From Poecilobothrus nobilitatus (lineage: Eukaryota > Arthropoda > Insecta > Diptera > Dolichopodidae): a stretch of DNA of 64,000 nt. Under the pieces are notes generated by a model. That model was not told the DNA's origin. It ran no database searches and worked only from the letters and a program-made list of their open reading frames with translations. Both the position numbers and the translations under genes were made by a program. Shown piece by piece: positions 12,291-22,400 of the stretch (positions are counted from its first letter, which is position 1; each line of letters opens with the position of its first letter). The stretch is from the NCBI GenBank assembly GCA_947095535.1, contig OX352772.1, positions 223,019,617 to 223,083,616 of the forward strand, given 5' to 3'.

Positions 12291-12601
12291 CAATAAATTT
12301 ACAATAAATAATACAATAAATATATTACTTCTTACTTTTTAAATTTTAGTATGACGGATATAAAATCACATACCTATAATCCTTCCACACCAGAAATATT
12401 ATTAAACCTAAAAACTTTACCCTTATTAAATGACATTATTTTAAATTCCGAGAAATAAAATGAGAGTATGTTTAGTATTGAATTTGAATACAATGACATT
12501 TTTGAAAAAACCAAACCTGAGTTTTTTTTTTTGAGGAATGTTTTTTTACAAAGATATTGATGGTTTTACAAAGCACAATCTCGATAATCATATAGAACGA
12601 A

Positions 12602-13312
12602 ATGGAACTGCTTCAATATTTGAAATTATTTCTCCAAAAAAAGGTTGAAGAAAATGATATTGAAAGTAATTATTCTACTGCTAATATGCTAGATATCAAT
12701 GATTCCAAGGGAGAAGACCTACAAGAAAAAAATATTGAAAATGATCAGATACCTAAAAGACCTTTAAAATACATAAAAACTGAAGTAAAAAGAAGATTGC
12801 CCACAGAAGAAGAATTAAAAGAAAATCCATATGATGATCAAGAGACAGCAGTTTTAAAACGTTTAAGAAAACAACATGCGAATATACAATTGGAAAAAAT
12901 TGGCAAATACCCTTCTACTTTTTGTTCATTTTCATTTAATAAAGAAGAAAATTTAAAAAATCACAATTTTTTATATAAGAAAATTTTCTTTGTTTGTAAT
13001 ATGAAAGCAAATGACAACCATAATTGGCGGCCAAAAAAAAAAAATTTCATAATAAGTAGGCATGTCAGTATAGGTAGTCTTGTTATCGGGTGGTTCGTTC
13101 CAACTTCAATTAAAATTTTCTACAGGGGTGGATGCGAAATGCCAAAGTCCAAATCAAAAAAAAAAAAAGAATTCCCAATACGAATCCCAATATTAGAAAA
13201 TCCCAAGTTAGAAAATAATGAGATTTATGCATTTGGAGATTTATGTGGGGTATTTAAAAAATGGGGGGCTGTCGACCCCAAACCCCCGTTAAACAAATTA
13301 CTGAAACCTTGA
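12602..13312 (+). CDS. Unassigned open frame, 236 codons
   Basis: I do not recognise this protein. The first 90 residues are acidic and lysine-rich (low complexity), ending in a charged stretch with KRRLPTEEELKENP. Around residues 100-160 there is a sparse Cys pattern followed by NHNWRPKKKNFIISRH, which resembles the tail of a THAP zinc-binding domain (usual form NW.P....ICS.HF), but the key cysteine is replaced and the domain would be unusually far from the N-terminus. The tail is basic (KSKSKKKKEF). Upstream, another frame is open over 12545-12640, which hints at a frameshifted remnant of a longer gene. It may be a decayed transposon or duplicated host exon. Long A-runs inside the frame argue against it being maintained. 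Confidence that it is a real expressed gene is low. Confidence 0.25.
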   Translation: MELLQYLKLFLQKKVEENDIESNYSTANMLDINDSKGEDLQEKNIENDQIPKRPLKYIKTEVKRRLPTEEELKENPYDDQETAVLKRLRKQHANIQLEKIGKYPSTFCSFSFNKEENLKNHNFLYKKIFFVCNMKANDNHNWRPKKKNFIISRHVSIGSLVIGWFVPTSIKIFYRGGCEMPKSKSKKKKEFPIRIPILENPKLENNEIYAFGDLCGVFKKWGAVDPKPPLNKLLKP

Positions 13313-13649
13313 TTTTGTAACCAACTTTAAAATCTCTCCTAATTCAGATAAATGCACAAAATTCATTAATAGTCCCTTCGGATTTTTTGTTTTGGGATTT
13401 ATAATTTGGAATTTTGAAATTTGGGTTTTTTTTGGCAAGAATTTTTTTTTTTGGATTTTGTATCATTGAGATTTTTTTTTGGATTTAGGTGGACTCCTTT
13501 TTCTACAAGATCGCCTGTACTGTATATAACCAATATAACCGGCAGTGATATACTTATGTGATCAATTAAAAATAAATAAATGTTTGTATAAGTGTTTATA
13601 TGAATCTATATAAAAATAAATAAATATAAAATAAAAAAAATATTTAAAA
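13313..13649. other. AT-rich spacer
   Basis: Runs of T and A with short TTTGGAATTTTGAAATTTGG-like simple repeats. No gene or RNA signal seen. Confidence 0.6.
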
Positions 13650-13651
13650 TA

Positions 13652-14934
13652 CAGGGTTTTTCAATTTGAGTGATATGAATTCTTTAAAAAAAAAAACGCA
13701 CTAATTATTAAGGAAATTCAAATGTTTTTTATTTAATGTGAAGTACAATCGATACAATTAAGTTCTGAAAAAAACGTCATTGAAATGGCCTTCACGACTT
13801 CTTTTGCAGGAACGAATTCGATGAACCCAATTTACGAACACTTTTTCCCCTAAATCAAGTCGTATGTCATGAATATCACGTTCAATATCGACTTCTAAAG
13901 CTTGAAGAGAGTCTGGTTTATTGCTAAAGACCAATGACTCTAAATAACCCCACAAGAAATAGTCTAATGGTGTTAAATCACAACTTCTTAGAGGCCATTC
14001 AATGTCACAATTTCTCGAAATAATCGAATCAGTTGTTACACGTGCTGTGTAGCACGTAGTCCCATCTTGTTGGAACTAGATGTTGTCAAGATCAACTTCT
14101 TCTAATTTCGGCCATAAAAAGTTGGTTATCATCGATCTATACCGCTCTCCATTGACAGTAGCGGTATTACCAGCTTCATTTCGAAAGAAGTACGGACCAA
14201 TGATTCCACCAGACCAAAAACCACATCAAACTGTCAATTTAGGTGAATGTAATGGTTGTTCATGAATAATTTGTGAATTTTCTTCGCACCAGAGTCGATA
14301 GTTTTGTTTATTTACCGCACCACTCAAATGAAAGTGAGTCTCATCGGAGAAGATGATTTTCTTAAAAAAATCGTTATCGTTTTCATGTTGTTCCAAGACA
14401 AAATCAGCAAATACACGACGTTTACTGTGGTCCAATGGTTTCAGTTCTTGAGTGATAACAATTTTATACGGATGCAAGACTAAATACTTTCTTAAAATCC
14501 GTCAGGTTGTGGTTTGAGGCAGTCCCAATTCTTGAGAGCGTCTTGGAGAATCGACAAATTGCGGTCTGCAGCAACACTTGCCTGAAAGGCAGCAATATTT
14601 TCATTACTTCGAGCGGTTCTTTGTCTTATTGGCACTTGAACATTATGTAAAGAAAGTGTACGCTCGTAATTTTTAACAATTCGACGAATAGCGAGCACAG
14701 TTGGACGATTATTACGAGCATATAATGGCAAAAGCGCACGAAAAGTTGCAATTGGAGAACAATTATTTTGATAATAAAATTGAATAATTTGTAAACGTTG
14801 TTCTTACGTGTATCTCTCCATGATGAAATTGTAAACATTACTGAATACAATGAAAAAAAAAAGACAGATCATGACATACTACAAATGGTCGAAACGTCAC
14901 TTAGAAATCATATCACTTAAATTGGAAAACCCGT
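13652..14934 (-). mobile_element. Mariner-family (IS630/Tc1/mariner) transposon, complete ends, dead
   Basis: Terminal inverted repeats of about 27 bp bound it. The left end is CAGGGTTTTTCAATTTGAG and the right end, in reverse complement, is ACGGGTTTTCCAATTTAAG; both continue TGATATGA. TA lies immediately outside each end (13650-13651 and 14935-14936), the TA duplication expected of this superfamily. The 1,283-bp length is normal for a mariner. The only internal gene is the broken transposase on the - strand. Confidence 0.88.
13758..14820 (-). pseudogene. Mariner-type transposase, multiply disrupted
   Basis: The protein would bind the terminal repeats and cut and paste the element through a DDE/D catalytic triad. 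The N-terminal helix-turn-helix part reads in one frame (14492-14731, with NRPTVLAIRRIVKNYE and ARSNENIAAF). The first catalytic Asp sits in IIFSDETHFHLSG (14226-14477). The second sits in FQQDGTTCYTA near 14060, where the preceding Trp codon has become TAG. The third sits in DLTPLDYFLWGY near 13950. I count 33 residues between the second and third Asp; insect relatives with this motif usually have 41 (DD41D type, recalled), so about 8 are missing. Frame breaks near 14490 and 14225 and the stop show it is inactive. Confidence 0.85.
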
Positions 14935-14936
14935 TA

Positions 14937-15875
14937 TATGAATACAAGATGTTTCTGTTGGAACAAATGTTAATATAAAAAAAAAATATATGTTATAATA
15001 TAAAATATAGATGTGCCAATTTTGATATAAAAAGTACAAATATAACACTTTTATATGGTTGAATAATGTTTGATGATTATTTTGATGAATATGTACAATT
15101 GCTGTTGTAATTGCGTGGTGATTTGGTGATTGATTTTCTTATTAGTGATTGAAATTTAACTTTTGGAATTTTTATATAATAAGGGTTGTATACAATACTG
15201 TTGGTGAAGCAGTATATAGCTACAGTATATAATAACGGTAGTTTCTTATATTTAGTGGGCAGTTCCACGTGCTACAGAACGGGCATTGTTAAAATTAATC
15301 TTAAAACCACAAATAAATTTGGGAAACAATTTGTTAATGTTTTTTAAAAATTTGTTAAAAAACTGTTTGAGAACAATGACAAATACTCTTAAAAAAATTT
15401 GTGATTTAGTAATGTCGATCAAACGAACGTCAAAGAATCTGAGCTGGTTTTTTGAATTTTCGGAACAATTGTATCAAAAAAACGAGTGGACCATTAAATT
15501 GATGTTCTATGTTTTTTAAAAACTTATTTTAAAAAGCTTGAAGCTAGTTTCTAATGATATTAAAATAATTTACCAGACAATGTCCATTAAATTTTTTATT
15601 TTTATTATTGTATGTTTTTTTTTTATAAAAATAATGAGTTACTAAAATGCAAAATTTTATAATATTTTAAAAAATACCGGGTTCCCGAGTATTATTGAAT
15701 TATCGTAAAATTAAAAATTTGGTTTTTATTAAAAAAAGTTATTAACCAAGCAGTAGAAACATCTTTCTTAGCTTTAATGCTTCAAGTACTACAATTATGC
15801 GTTGTAATTGAATTTTATTTTTATTACGTAAATAATTAAAATATGGTATGAAATAATTTATTATTTTTAGCAAAT
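14937..15875. other. AT-rich spacer, nothing recognised
   Basis: Short frames at 15077-15268 (-) and 15286-15519 (+) are rich in Asn, Lys, Phe and Leu as expected from AT-rich noncoding DNA and match no domain I know. Confidence 0.55.
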
Positions 15876-15894
15876 ATATCTGTAGCTTCAAGGA

Positions 15895-16460
15895 ATAAGC
15901 ACTTAAGTACACTTAAGTGTTTTTGATTTATGCCAATAGCAAGCGGATAGAAAGATTTACTACTGGTCAAAATATCATACAAATCAGAGCAAAATTAAAG
16001 AAGTTATAACGTATAAACTTAATCACTTAAACCAGTTGGGCCACACATTGATTTTGGTAAAATCACTTAAGTTTATTATTATCATAAATTTTACTTATGT
16101 AATACTGCAATTTTTATACAATTCTAAATTTCTAATGTAGGAAAAATACTTATAAAATCTTAAGTGATTATTCCACAGCAAATTTATGTATCAAACAATT
16201 TTGTATTAATTACTTACGTATACCTTAAGTGATTTTTCCCAAAATTGAAATAAATATGAACATAACTTAAAGATTTTTAAGTTATTTTTCCAAATTCAAT
16301 TTGAATTTTATGAAGAACATTAGATTTTTTTTTTCAAAGCTACCTAAGATATTTAAGTTATTATTCTACAAAATTATTATGAAAAATTTTTGCTTATTAT
16401 CTGAAAAGTCTTTTTTTCAAATTCTTAGTAGGGTTTGATTAATAGTTAAGTGATTTTGCC
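15895..16460. repeat. Left subterminal repeats, CACTTAAGTG / ACTTAAGTGATTTTTCC motifs
   Basis: The palindromic core CACTTAAGTG or its half sites recur at about 15900, 15910, 16020, 16064, 16160, 16225, 16266, 16345 and 16443, several followed by ATTTTTCC or ATTATTCC. Such clusters inside transposon ends usually bind the transposase; that function is inferred. Confidence 0.72.
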
Positions 16461-16653
16461 TATAAAATGCTAAACGGAAGTGGGAGTTTCATTTTGAAAA
16501 GCAGAACCAAATTAATACATACAAGTAAAATAAAAAAATAAAAAAGTATTATATAAAATTTGTAAAAGTTGTGTTACTTAAAAAAAGAAAAGTTGCAAAA
16601 GTTTTTAAATCGAAATTTATAAAATAAACAACATATCTTCAAGAACAAAACTA

Positions 16654-18377
16654 ATGTTTGATTTAGCTAAAAAAATTGTGAGTGACAGGAAAAACAATTG
16701 CATACGCGAAGAAGAAATTGATTTTACGGTTAATGTTAGTATTTCTAATGTTACCGGTACGTAAACAAACATAAAAATGATCAAAAGAATATAATGCATT
16801 ATCGCAATTTTACTAAATGTTTTAATTTTAAGAAAATTGTGAAGTGGATAGTATCAACCAGGATTTTTTGAATACTTCCTTTTCTTCTTTGGACGATTTT
16901 AGTGTTTGGAGTATTGAAGATCCAGATTATGTTCCAGAATATGAAAAACTAGATCTTGAAAGAACGGCGAAAGAACTGGAAAACAACATTTCAGAATTTT
17001 TAGAAGAAGATAATGATATATAAGAAAATCATCTTACAATATCGAAAATTTGCAACAAAAATAAAAGTCCAAGAAATACAGAGCAATAATATCAGGCATC
17101 AAATAGTATCATTGTTCAAGCTTCAGAATTTTTGGAAAAAAATAATGATGTCCTAGAAAATAATTTTACAGTATCTAAACTACGAGAAAAAAATAAAAAA
17201 TTAAGAAGTACAGGGCAATAATATCAGACATCAAATGATAAAATAGTTAAAGCTAGGAAATATGTTCCGCTTTCTGTTTGTCGAAAACAATGTAGAAATA
17301 TATTAAGCTTTCTAGAACAAAAAAAAATTTTTGACGAGTATTGGTCATTAGGTGCATACAAAGATCGTGTTTTATATGTAGCTGGTTCAATGGAAATTCA
17401 ACCAGTAAAAAAAAAATTAATAGAACGATAAATTTGTGTCAAAAATGTTCTCGACAAACACTGGGAGAAACAGACAATTTTTTAAAAAGCGTTGCCAAGA
17501 AGAAATTGAAGAATGATGAACAAAATAGTTTTTGTGATCTTCGAGGAAACACTATTCTATTCTTAAAAACTTGCAGAAGTCAGAAATCATATATTATCTT
17601 TCCCCGCTTATCAAAGCCATTATACTCATAAACATTCATCGAAATTATATTTGGAACCAAACATGACGCTGCCGCAAATGTATAAGTCATATACCACTTG
17701 TTATACTCAGCATGTATCATTTACAAAATATTTAGAGGTTTTTAATGGTATGTAAAAGTAAAAGTATAAAAAATTTTATGTATATAAATATAAAAAAGGC
17801 TTAAAAAAGAAAATACCAAGTAATGTAATGAATTTTTTTTGTTGTTTTACAGGTATAGGAATCAAATTAAAAAAAGCCAAGTTTAGATGCATGTGGAAAA
17901 TGCGATTTATTTAAACTAAATTTAAATTTAGAGAATGATGCTGGAAAGAAAAGACAACTGATGGGCGAGCATAACAAACATCAATGAGTAGAGAACATAT
18001 TTTAAATTTTTATGAGCTGTCGAAATCTAAATTTCATTACAACGGAAGGAAAAACAAAGACTTTGAATGGAAAACAGTTCGTTGGTTGCGATTTCCAAAG
18101 AAGTTTGGAAATTTTTTTTTAAAATTTGTTTGATGAAGATGAACAATTTAAAGTGCTTGATATAACAAAGAAAAACATAAACAAAGTTAAAATTTCGGAA
18201 TTGAAAGAGTGCTACAAAACTGGTTTGAAAATAAATCCCAAAAAAAAAGACGATCTAATATCAATTTTGCAATATGTTGATCCTGAATATCATGCATTTT
18301 ATAATAACATAAATATTGACGAAGCGGAAGACTTAATTCATCCTGATATTTTTGAAAGTGGAGAAGAAGATGAATAA
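16654..18377 (+). pseudogene. Decayed gene of an uncharacterised insect multi-copy family, putative transposase
   Basis: ATG at 16654 opens exon 1 (to 16756, donor G|GTACGT), a 76-bp intron ends TTTTAAG at 16832, and the frame continues ENCEVDSINQDF. A second intron runs 17748-17852 (GTATGT...TTTTACAG). Recognisable blocks in order are: ARKYVPLSVCRKQC and IFDEYWSLGAYKDRVLYVAG (17250-17400); CQKCSRQTLGETDNFLK (17440-17490); SFPAYQSHYTHKHSS (17600-17645, after a frameshift); KPSLDACGKCDLFKL (17880-17925); a C-terminal block with KKKDDLISILQYVDPEYHAFY (18126-18377). I recall this order from multi-copy uncharacterised insect proteins (DUF7869-type, name unverified). Three in-frame TAA codons (near 17021, 17087 and 17219), two or more frameshifts and loss of most of the central region after 17990, where relatives carry their putative catalytic part, mark it as dead. 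Confidence 0.68.
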
Positions 18378-18459
18378 ACATTATTATGTCTATTTTATAT
18401 TTTATATATTTTGCATATTTTAAAATTTGAAAATATTATTATTATTTAACAAAAACATT

Positions 18460-18870
18460 TTGTTTTATCACTTAAATATTTTTAAAAATACTTAATTGTT
18501 CTTATTCTAATAAATGTCAATACTGGTTTTACAAAAAACACTTAAGTTAAAAATTAAAAATTAAAAAAAACACTTAAATTAAAATATTGATATATTATTT
18601 TGAACAAAACTTTTTCAAAAGCATTTAAGTATTGTTATTCTAATAAATTTGAGCACTGCGTTTGGACAAATCACTTAAGTTAAAAAATTTAATTTTTATT
18701 TGGATCCAAAACTTCAATTCTATTTATATTTAAAATAAAAAAATTAATATTTAATAAGCTAAATTTTAAGCCAAGAATAAGTCATTTCTGACCATAACTT
18801 TTTACAAGAAAGACTTCCAACGTTATTTTCACTCCCCCTGAAAAATCTTCCAAAATAACTTAAGTGCTTA
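18460..18870. repeat. Right subterminal repeats, CACTTAAGT motifs
   Basis: ATCACTTAAATATTTTT, ACACTTAAGTTAAAAATT and AATCACTTAAGTTAAAAAA occur at about 18468, 18539, 18571 and 18661, mirroring the left-end motifs in inverted orientation. Confidence 0.68.
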
Positions 18871-18890
18871 TTCCTTGAAGCTACTGATAT

Positions 18891-19049
18891 TATGAAGAGA
18901 AAAAGAGTTGAAAAAGACATTAAAACTTTTGTTGTTTTGAATAGTTGTTTTTAATTTTGCTATTTATTCAACAATTTATTTATAATTTATTTAATCAATA
19001 CATCTTTTTAATTATTAATTTTTAATTATTAAATTTTTAATTATTAAAC
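18891..19049. other. AT-rich spacer
   Basis: Between the 3.0-kb transposon and the next repeat element there are only AT-rich sequence and TTAATTATTAAATT tandem motifs. Confidence 0.55.
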
Positions 19050-19399
19050 CGACGGGGTTACCAATATGTTAGATTAAGTTAGATTAATAATATTTATATT
19101 TTCACTTTATATCATATTTATTATATGTGAAATGTCCGTCCGTCCGTCTGGCCGTCAATACGCTAACTCAAAAACTAAGAAAGCTAGAATCTTGAAATTT
19201 ACACAAAATATTCTGGGAGCAATTCCCTATTCCCTGGTTCTCTATTTTTGGTTGAGTTTCGACCAAAACTTCGGGTAGCTCCCGAACAACTAACCTTTAG
19301 ATCTCAACAATTTTTTTGAAATAGAGCCATGAAATTGTAACTGTTGATAGATATCATAAAAATATTAATTTTATGTTAATATTAATCTTTCTGTAGCCC

Positions 19400-20400
19400 C
19401 ACCTGTTACGCTGCTACAGCCCCTCAAACTTTGAAAAACTCCTATTTTTAAATGCATATGTTTCATATTCTGCTTAAGATTTTTTCAATCAGCAAAAGTT
19501 ATTCGACAGGTACTTTTTTCAAATTTGTAAATTACTATCAAAATTATACAATTTTTTTAAATTTAATATTTAAGTTTACCGTTATGTGAAAACCAAATTT
19601 TGCATGATTTTTCAACCTTCATAACTCCGGCACGCTTTTATTAAATTTTAAGAGCAGAAAGAACTTTTAGAATTAGTATTAGTTTGCTCAAAATTTGTTT
19701 TTGGACCACCCCCTGTTTATGAGTTATTAGGGCTCAAAAACAGAAAATTTGCTATTTTTAAACACCTGTAACTTCGCCCTTGTAAACAGTTTACTTCGGC
19801 AAGATATAAAATTAAAGCTACAGTAACATATTTTTACGTGTGTTAAAGGTTTCTTTAAGTTGCATAGGGTTCCAGAGATACAGCCCCTCAAAATTGCAAA
19901 AAAGCCCCATTTTCATATGTATATATCTCAGGCTCTGTGTAATATTATTACAATGTAAAACCGCCAGAAGACCGAAAATATTATTATTTCCATAAAGCAG
20001 TATCAAAACTATGCAATAATTTACTATTCATATTTACCGTTATGGGAAAACCTTTGCATTAAATTTTTAAACATTTTGCATTAAATTTTTTTTTCATAAC
20101 TCCGGCACACCTTTAGATAGGAACCTGAAATTTTGAGACAAGAAAGAGTATAGTATAGAATTAGTATAAGTTTCCTTAGAAATTTTTTGCTTCACTCCGT
20201 GTTTCAGAACTATTAGAGCTGGAAAATTGAAAATTTGTTATTTTTAGGCACCTGTAACTTAAGCACCTGTACACATTTTTCTTCGGCAAGACATAAAAAT
20301 TAAAGCTCCAATAATATAATTTTACGTGTGTTAACGGTTTGTTTTAGTTATACAGGGTTTCGGACTTACACCCCTCAAAATACCAGAAAAGTCCAATTTT
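19400..20400 (+). repeat. Degenerate tandem repeat of about 465-487 bp, two to three units
   Basis: CAGCCCCTCAAA-type anchors stand at 19417, 19881 and 20368 (steps 464 and 487 bp). Each unit also carries GCTATTTTTAAACACCTGTAACTT, CTTCGGCAAGA and CATAACTCCGGCAC landmarks. Confidence 0.75.
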
Positions 20401-20421
20401 CACATTTATTATACCCGTACG

Positions 20422-20467
20422 ATAAGTATTTGGCTTACATAAATACTTAAGTAAGCCAAATACTTAT
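20422..20467 (+). other. 17-bp perfect-stem hairpin at the element end
   Basis: ATAAGTATTTGGCTTAC (20422-20438) and GTAAGCCAAATACTTAT (20451-20467) are exact reverse complements around a 12-base loop. It lies just outside the TATACCCG subterminal motif, where Helentron-type elements carry their 3' stem-loop. Confidence 0.8.
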
Positions 20468-20985
20468 TAGTATTAAATGGTACTATAGCATATTTGAAAA
20501 AGTTTTCGATTGATAATCGTTATGTGGAAGTTTAGAATCTGCTTTTGAAGAATGTGTAAATATATAGTTTCAATATATGTACAACCTATAGTTCTAGAAA
20601 TTATAAAATTCACCCAAATTATTTTAAAATACTAAAAAATTGGAAAAATAATATTATAAGCAGAGTGGCAGGCTATGAACATACTAAAGGTTGGTACGGG
20701 TATCTAAGAGTTGACAAAGGCAACCGTATTCTTCCTCGTTATTATTAAATTTGTTACATAGGTTGTTAACTCTAAAATCATTAGTTCAACTTAAAAACTA
20801 AACTATAATCACTTGAAACTAGTACAATTATACTATTTACTGATACATTTTTTTCCAGTTTGAGGAAAGAAACAAGAGAAATACTGTATGAGTGTAATGT
20901 ATATAAATATTTTAGATAATATTAACTTTAAGACTAGTTTAGAAGATATTAATCTACAACAAACAACAAATATTAAAGAAATAAA

Positions 20986-21065
20986 GGGGCCTCGTTGGCT
21001 TAGTGGTCAAGCACGTGGCTTATTTACCGAGGGAGTGCGGGTTCAAGTCCTACACAGGTAACAAG
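20986..21065 (+). mobile_element. tRNA-derived SINE head
   Basis: GGGGCCTCGTTGGCTTAGTGG gives an A box and GGTTCAAGTCC a B box. The first 15 bases match the SINE at 11651 (-). No body or tail of that SINE is clear downstream, so this is a fragment or a related family. Acceptor-stem pairing is poor, so it is not a working tRNA. Confidence 0.6.
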
Positions 21066-21394
21066 TTTTATTTATTATAAACAAATCCCAATTGCTACCA
21101 AATATAAAGTAAATATATAATATATAATATAAACAAAATAAATAATATTACAGTCTAATTTAATAATAGTATTCGTCCTATAATGGTCTTAGTACCCGAT
21201 GGTTTTGTAATATTGCAATATCCTATGGGATTTGTAATATTAATATAAATAAATAAATAAGAAATAAACTCCAATTCAAATATATTTAATTTACATATTA
21301 TAATATATTTAATATATTTTTAATGTTTGTGAGTGTTTATTAATTAATTTGATAATTTTTTTTATAAAAAAAAGACCTAGCCACTTAGGCAACT
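21066..21394. other. AT-rich spacer
   Basis: Short TAATATAT repeats only; no gene or element boundary recognised. Confidence 0.5.
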
Positions 21395-21532
21395 TAAACA
21401 ACATCGCAAAAAAAATTTTCGATTTTGTTAACACAAAGCCAAAAACATTCGGCAATCCCAAATCTATGCCGAAAGACAATTCATTTTTGGCTTGCCCTAA
21501 CGCAATCTGTAATTTATTTGCTGATAACTATC
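21395..21532 (+). pseudogene. LINE fragment, segment between endonuclease and RT (inverted piece)
   Basis: The frame reads KKIFDFVNTKPKTFG, then SMPKDNSFLACPNAI and LFADNYQ. The LINE at 48370-50569 has KYFDFVNTKRKTCG, SMSKNNVL and FFADSFQ in the same order, so this is the same family. It lies on + while the part that should precede it lies on - immediately to the right, so the two halves have been inverted relative to each other. Confidence 0.75.
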
Positions 21533-22000
21533 AACTGCCGATATCAGTGACAGAGCTTTCGTATGCTACATGCGCTTTCTGTTTGAGTTCAAAAGCAAGT
21601 ACCCTATGTTTCACTAAGTTTCTTAAGTTGCCTATGTTACCTATGCTTTCGCTTGGTGCTATTGATTGCTTAATTGTTACAAGGTTCTGTTGTTTTATGT
21701 TTTTTACGAATTTTCGGAACAAAAACATTTATCAAAAAATAAATATAAGTGAGTTGAAATCCTGTTGAGCTAACAGTTAGTCCTAGTCGATAACTGACAA
21801 AGCATAATTAATACTTTAATATCAATATCTTTAATACTTTAATACTAATACTTTAATATCAAGTCAGCTTTGGCAGAAATCATTACAATTTCATTATTGT
21901 ATGATTTGACCAAGAGTGGGATTAAAATGGTGAAATTGAAAATGTTTGCGTTATGATGAATAGTAAAAAGATTAACTACATATTCATCTTCTAGTTTTAA
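21533..22000 (-). pseudogene. LINE fragment, endonuclease C-terminal part
   Basis: On - the frame contains LAFELKQKAHVAYESSVTDIG, the counterpart of LPLELKHKSNLAYYNYVSEIG in the LINE at 48370-50569. Further right, 21770-22000 aligns by eye with 50090-50300 at the nucleotide level (TAACAGTT-GTCC...GATAA...GATAAAGCAT, TTATTGTATGATTTG, GCGTTATGATGAA). It is heavily decayed with no intact frame. The triplicated segment starts inside it at 21789. Confidence 0.72.
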
Positions 22001-22002
22001 CA

Positions 22003-22075
22003 TGACTCATGTCGTAGTGGTTAAGTGATCAGCTTTTCAATCGGAAGGTCTTGGGTTCAATCCCCAGTCAGGTCA
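22003..22075 (+). other. tRNA-like sequence, triplicated copy 1
   Basis: A 73-base stretch starting TGACTCATG has an A-box-like GTAGTGGTTAAGTG, a good T arm (TTGGG-TTCAATC-CCCAG) and partial acceptor pairing (TGAC with GTCA). The anticodon arm pairs poorly and no credible anticodon can be read. It is best read as a tRNA pseudogene or SINE head. Confidence 0.55.
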
Positions 22076-22139
22076 TAAAAATAAAAAAATTTGTAGTAAT
22101 TTTATATCGTAGATGCTATTTTTTATTACCATTTTAATT

Positions 22140-22400
22140 ATTGTTATTAGTATTTTTAACAGCCTTTTATTAACTTGGTTGGGTAAAGGATGGAATCTTA
22201 GAAGCCATTTTAAACACACTTCCCGTTGAGCTAGGGACTTGAAAGTTTCTTCATTAGATCAGATCCCGATGACAATACATGATTTTAAAATAATAATATC
22301 GAAAAACATTAGAGAAATTAGCTTAATTTCAAGATTAAATTTTCATACAAAGATATAACAGAATTTTTAACATAATTATCACAGAACTAAAATAAAACAT
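22140..22400. repeat. Dispersed repeat, also at 25450, 28670 and 47756
   Basis: Landmarks are AACAGCCTTTTATTAACTTG, GAGCTAGGGACTTGAAAG, GACAATACATGATTTTAAAA and AGATATAACAGAATTTTTAA. The 47.8-kb copy is outside the triplication, so this is an independent repeat family. Class unknown; no TIR, tail or gene recognised. Confidence 0.65.

Larger units (their letters stand above)
15880..18886 (+). mobile_element. 3.0-kb DNA transposon with about 30-bp TIRs and an uncharacterised-family gene
   Basis: The left end is C(T)GTAGCTTCAAGGAATAAG-CACTTAAGT; the reverse complement of the right end (18857-18886) differs at one position, C(A)GTAGC. ATAT stands directly outside both ends (15876-15879 and 18887-18890), a possible 4-bp target-site duplication, though ATAT is cheap in this DNA. 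Between the ends are subterminal palindromic repeats on both sides and one spliced, decayed gene. A TIR-bounded unit with a single gene is the classic layout of an autonomous cut-and-paste transposon, which makes the gene a candidate transposase. I cannot assign the superfamily; a 4-bp duplication would fit Sola-type elements among others. Confidence 0.78.
19050..20480 (+). mobile_element. Second INE-1-like element with large internal repeats
   Basis: It opens CGACGGGGTTACCAATATG, then has TGTCCGTCCGTCCGTCTG at about 19132 followed by AACTCAAAAACTAAGAAAGC and AATCTTGAAATTT, the same block order as in the 147-bp family and as recalled for INE-1. The far end carries a subterminal TATTATACCCGTACG at 20407-20421 and a strong hairpin immediately outside it, the same array, subterminal repeat, hairpin order seen in element B. 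Sequence divergence from the 147-bp family is high, so it is a different family. No coding capacity is seen. The 5' boundary is approximate. Confidence 0.6.

Noticed and set aside
22003..22075. Functional tRNA gene
   Set aside because: The T arm is good, but the anticodon arm does not pair, three acceptor pairs fail and no plausible anticodon is placed after U33.
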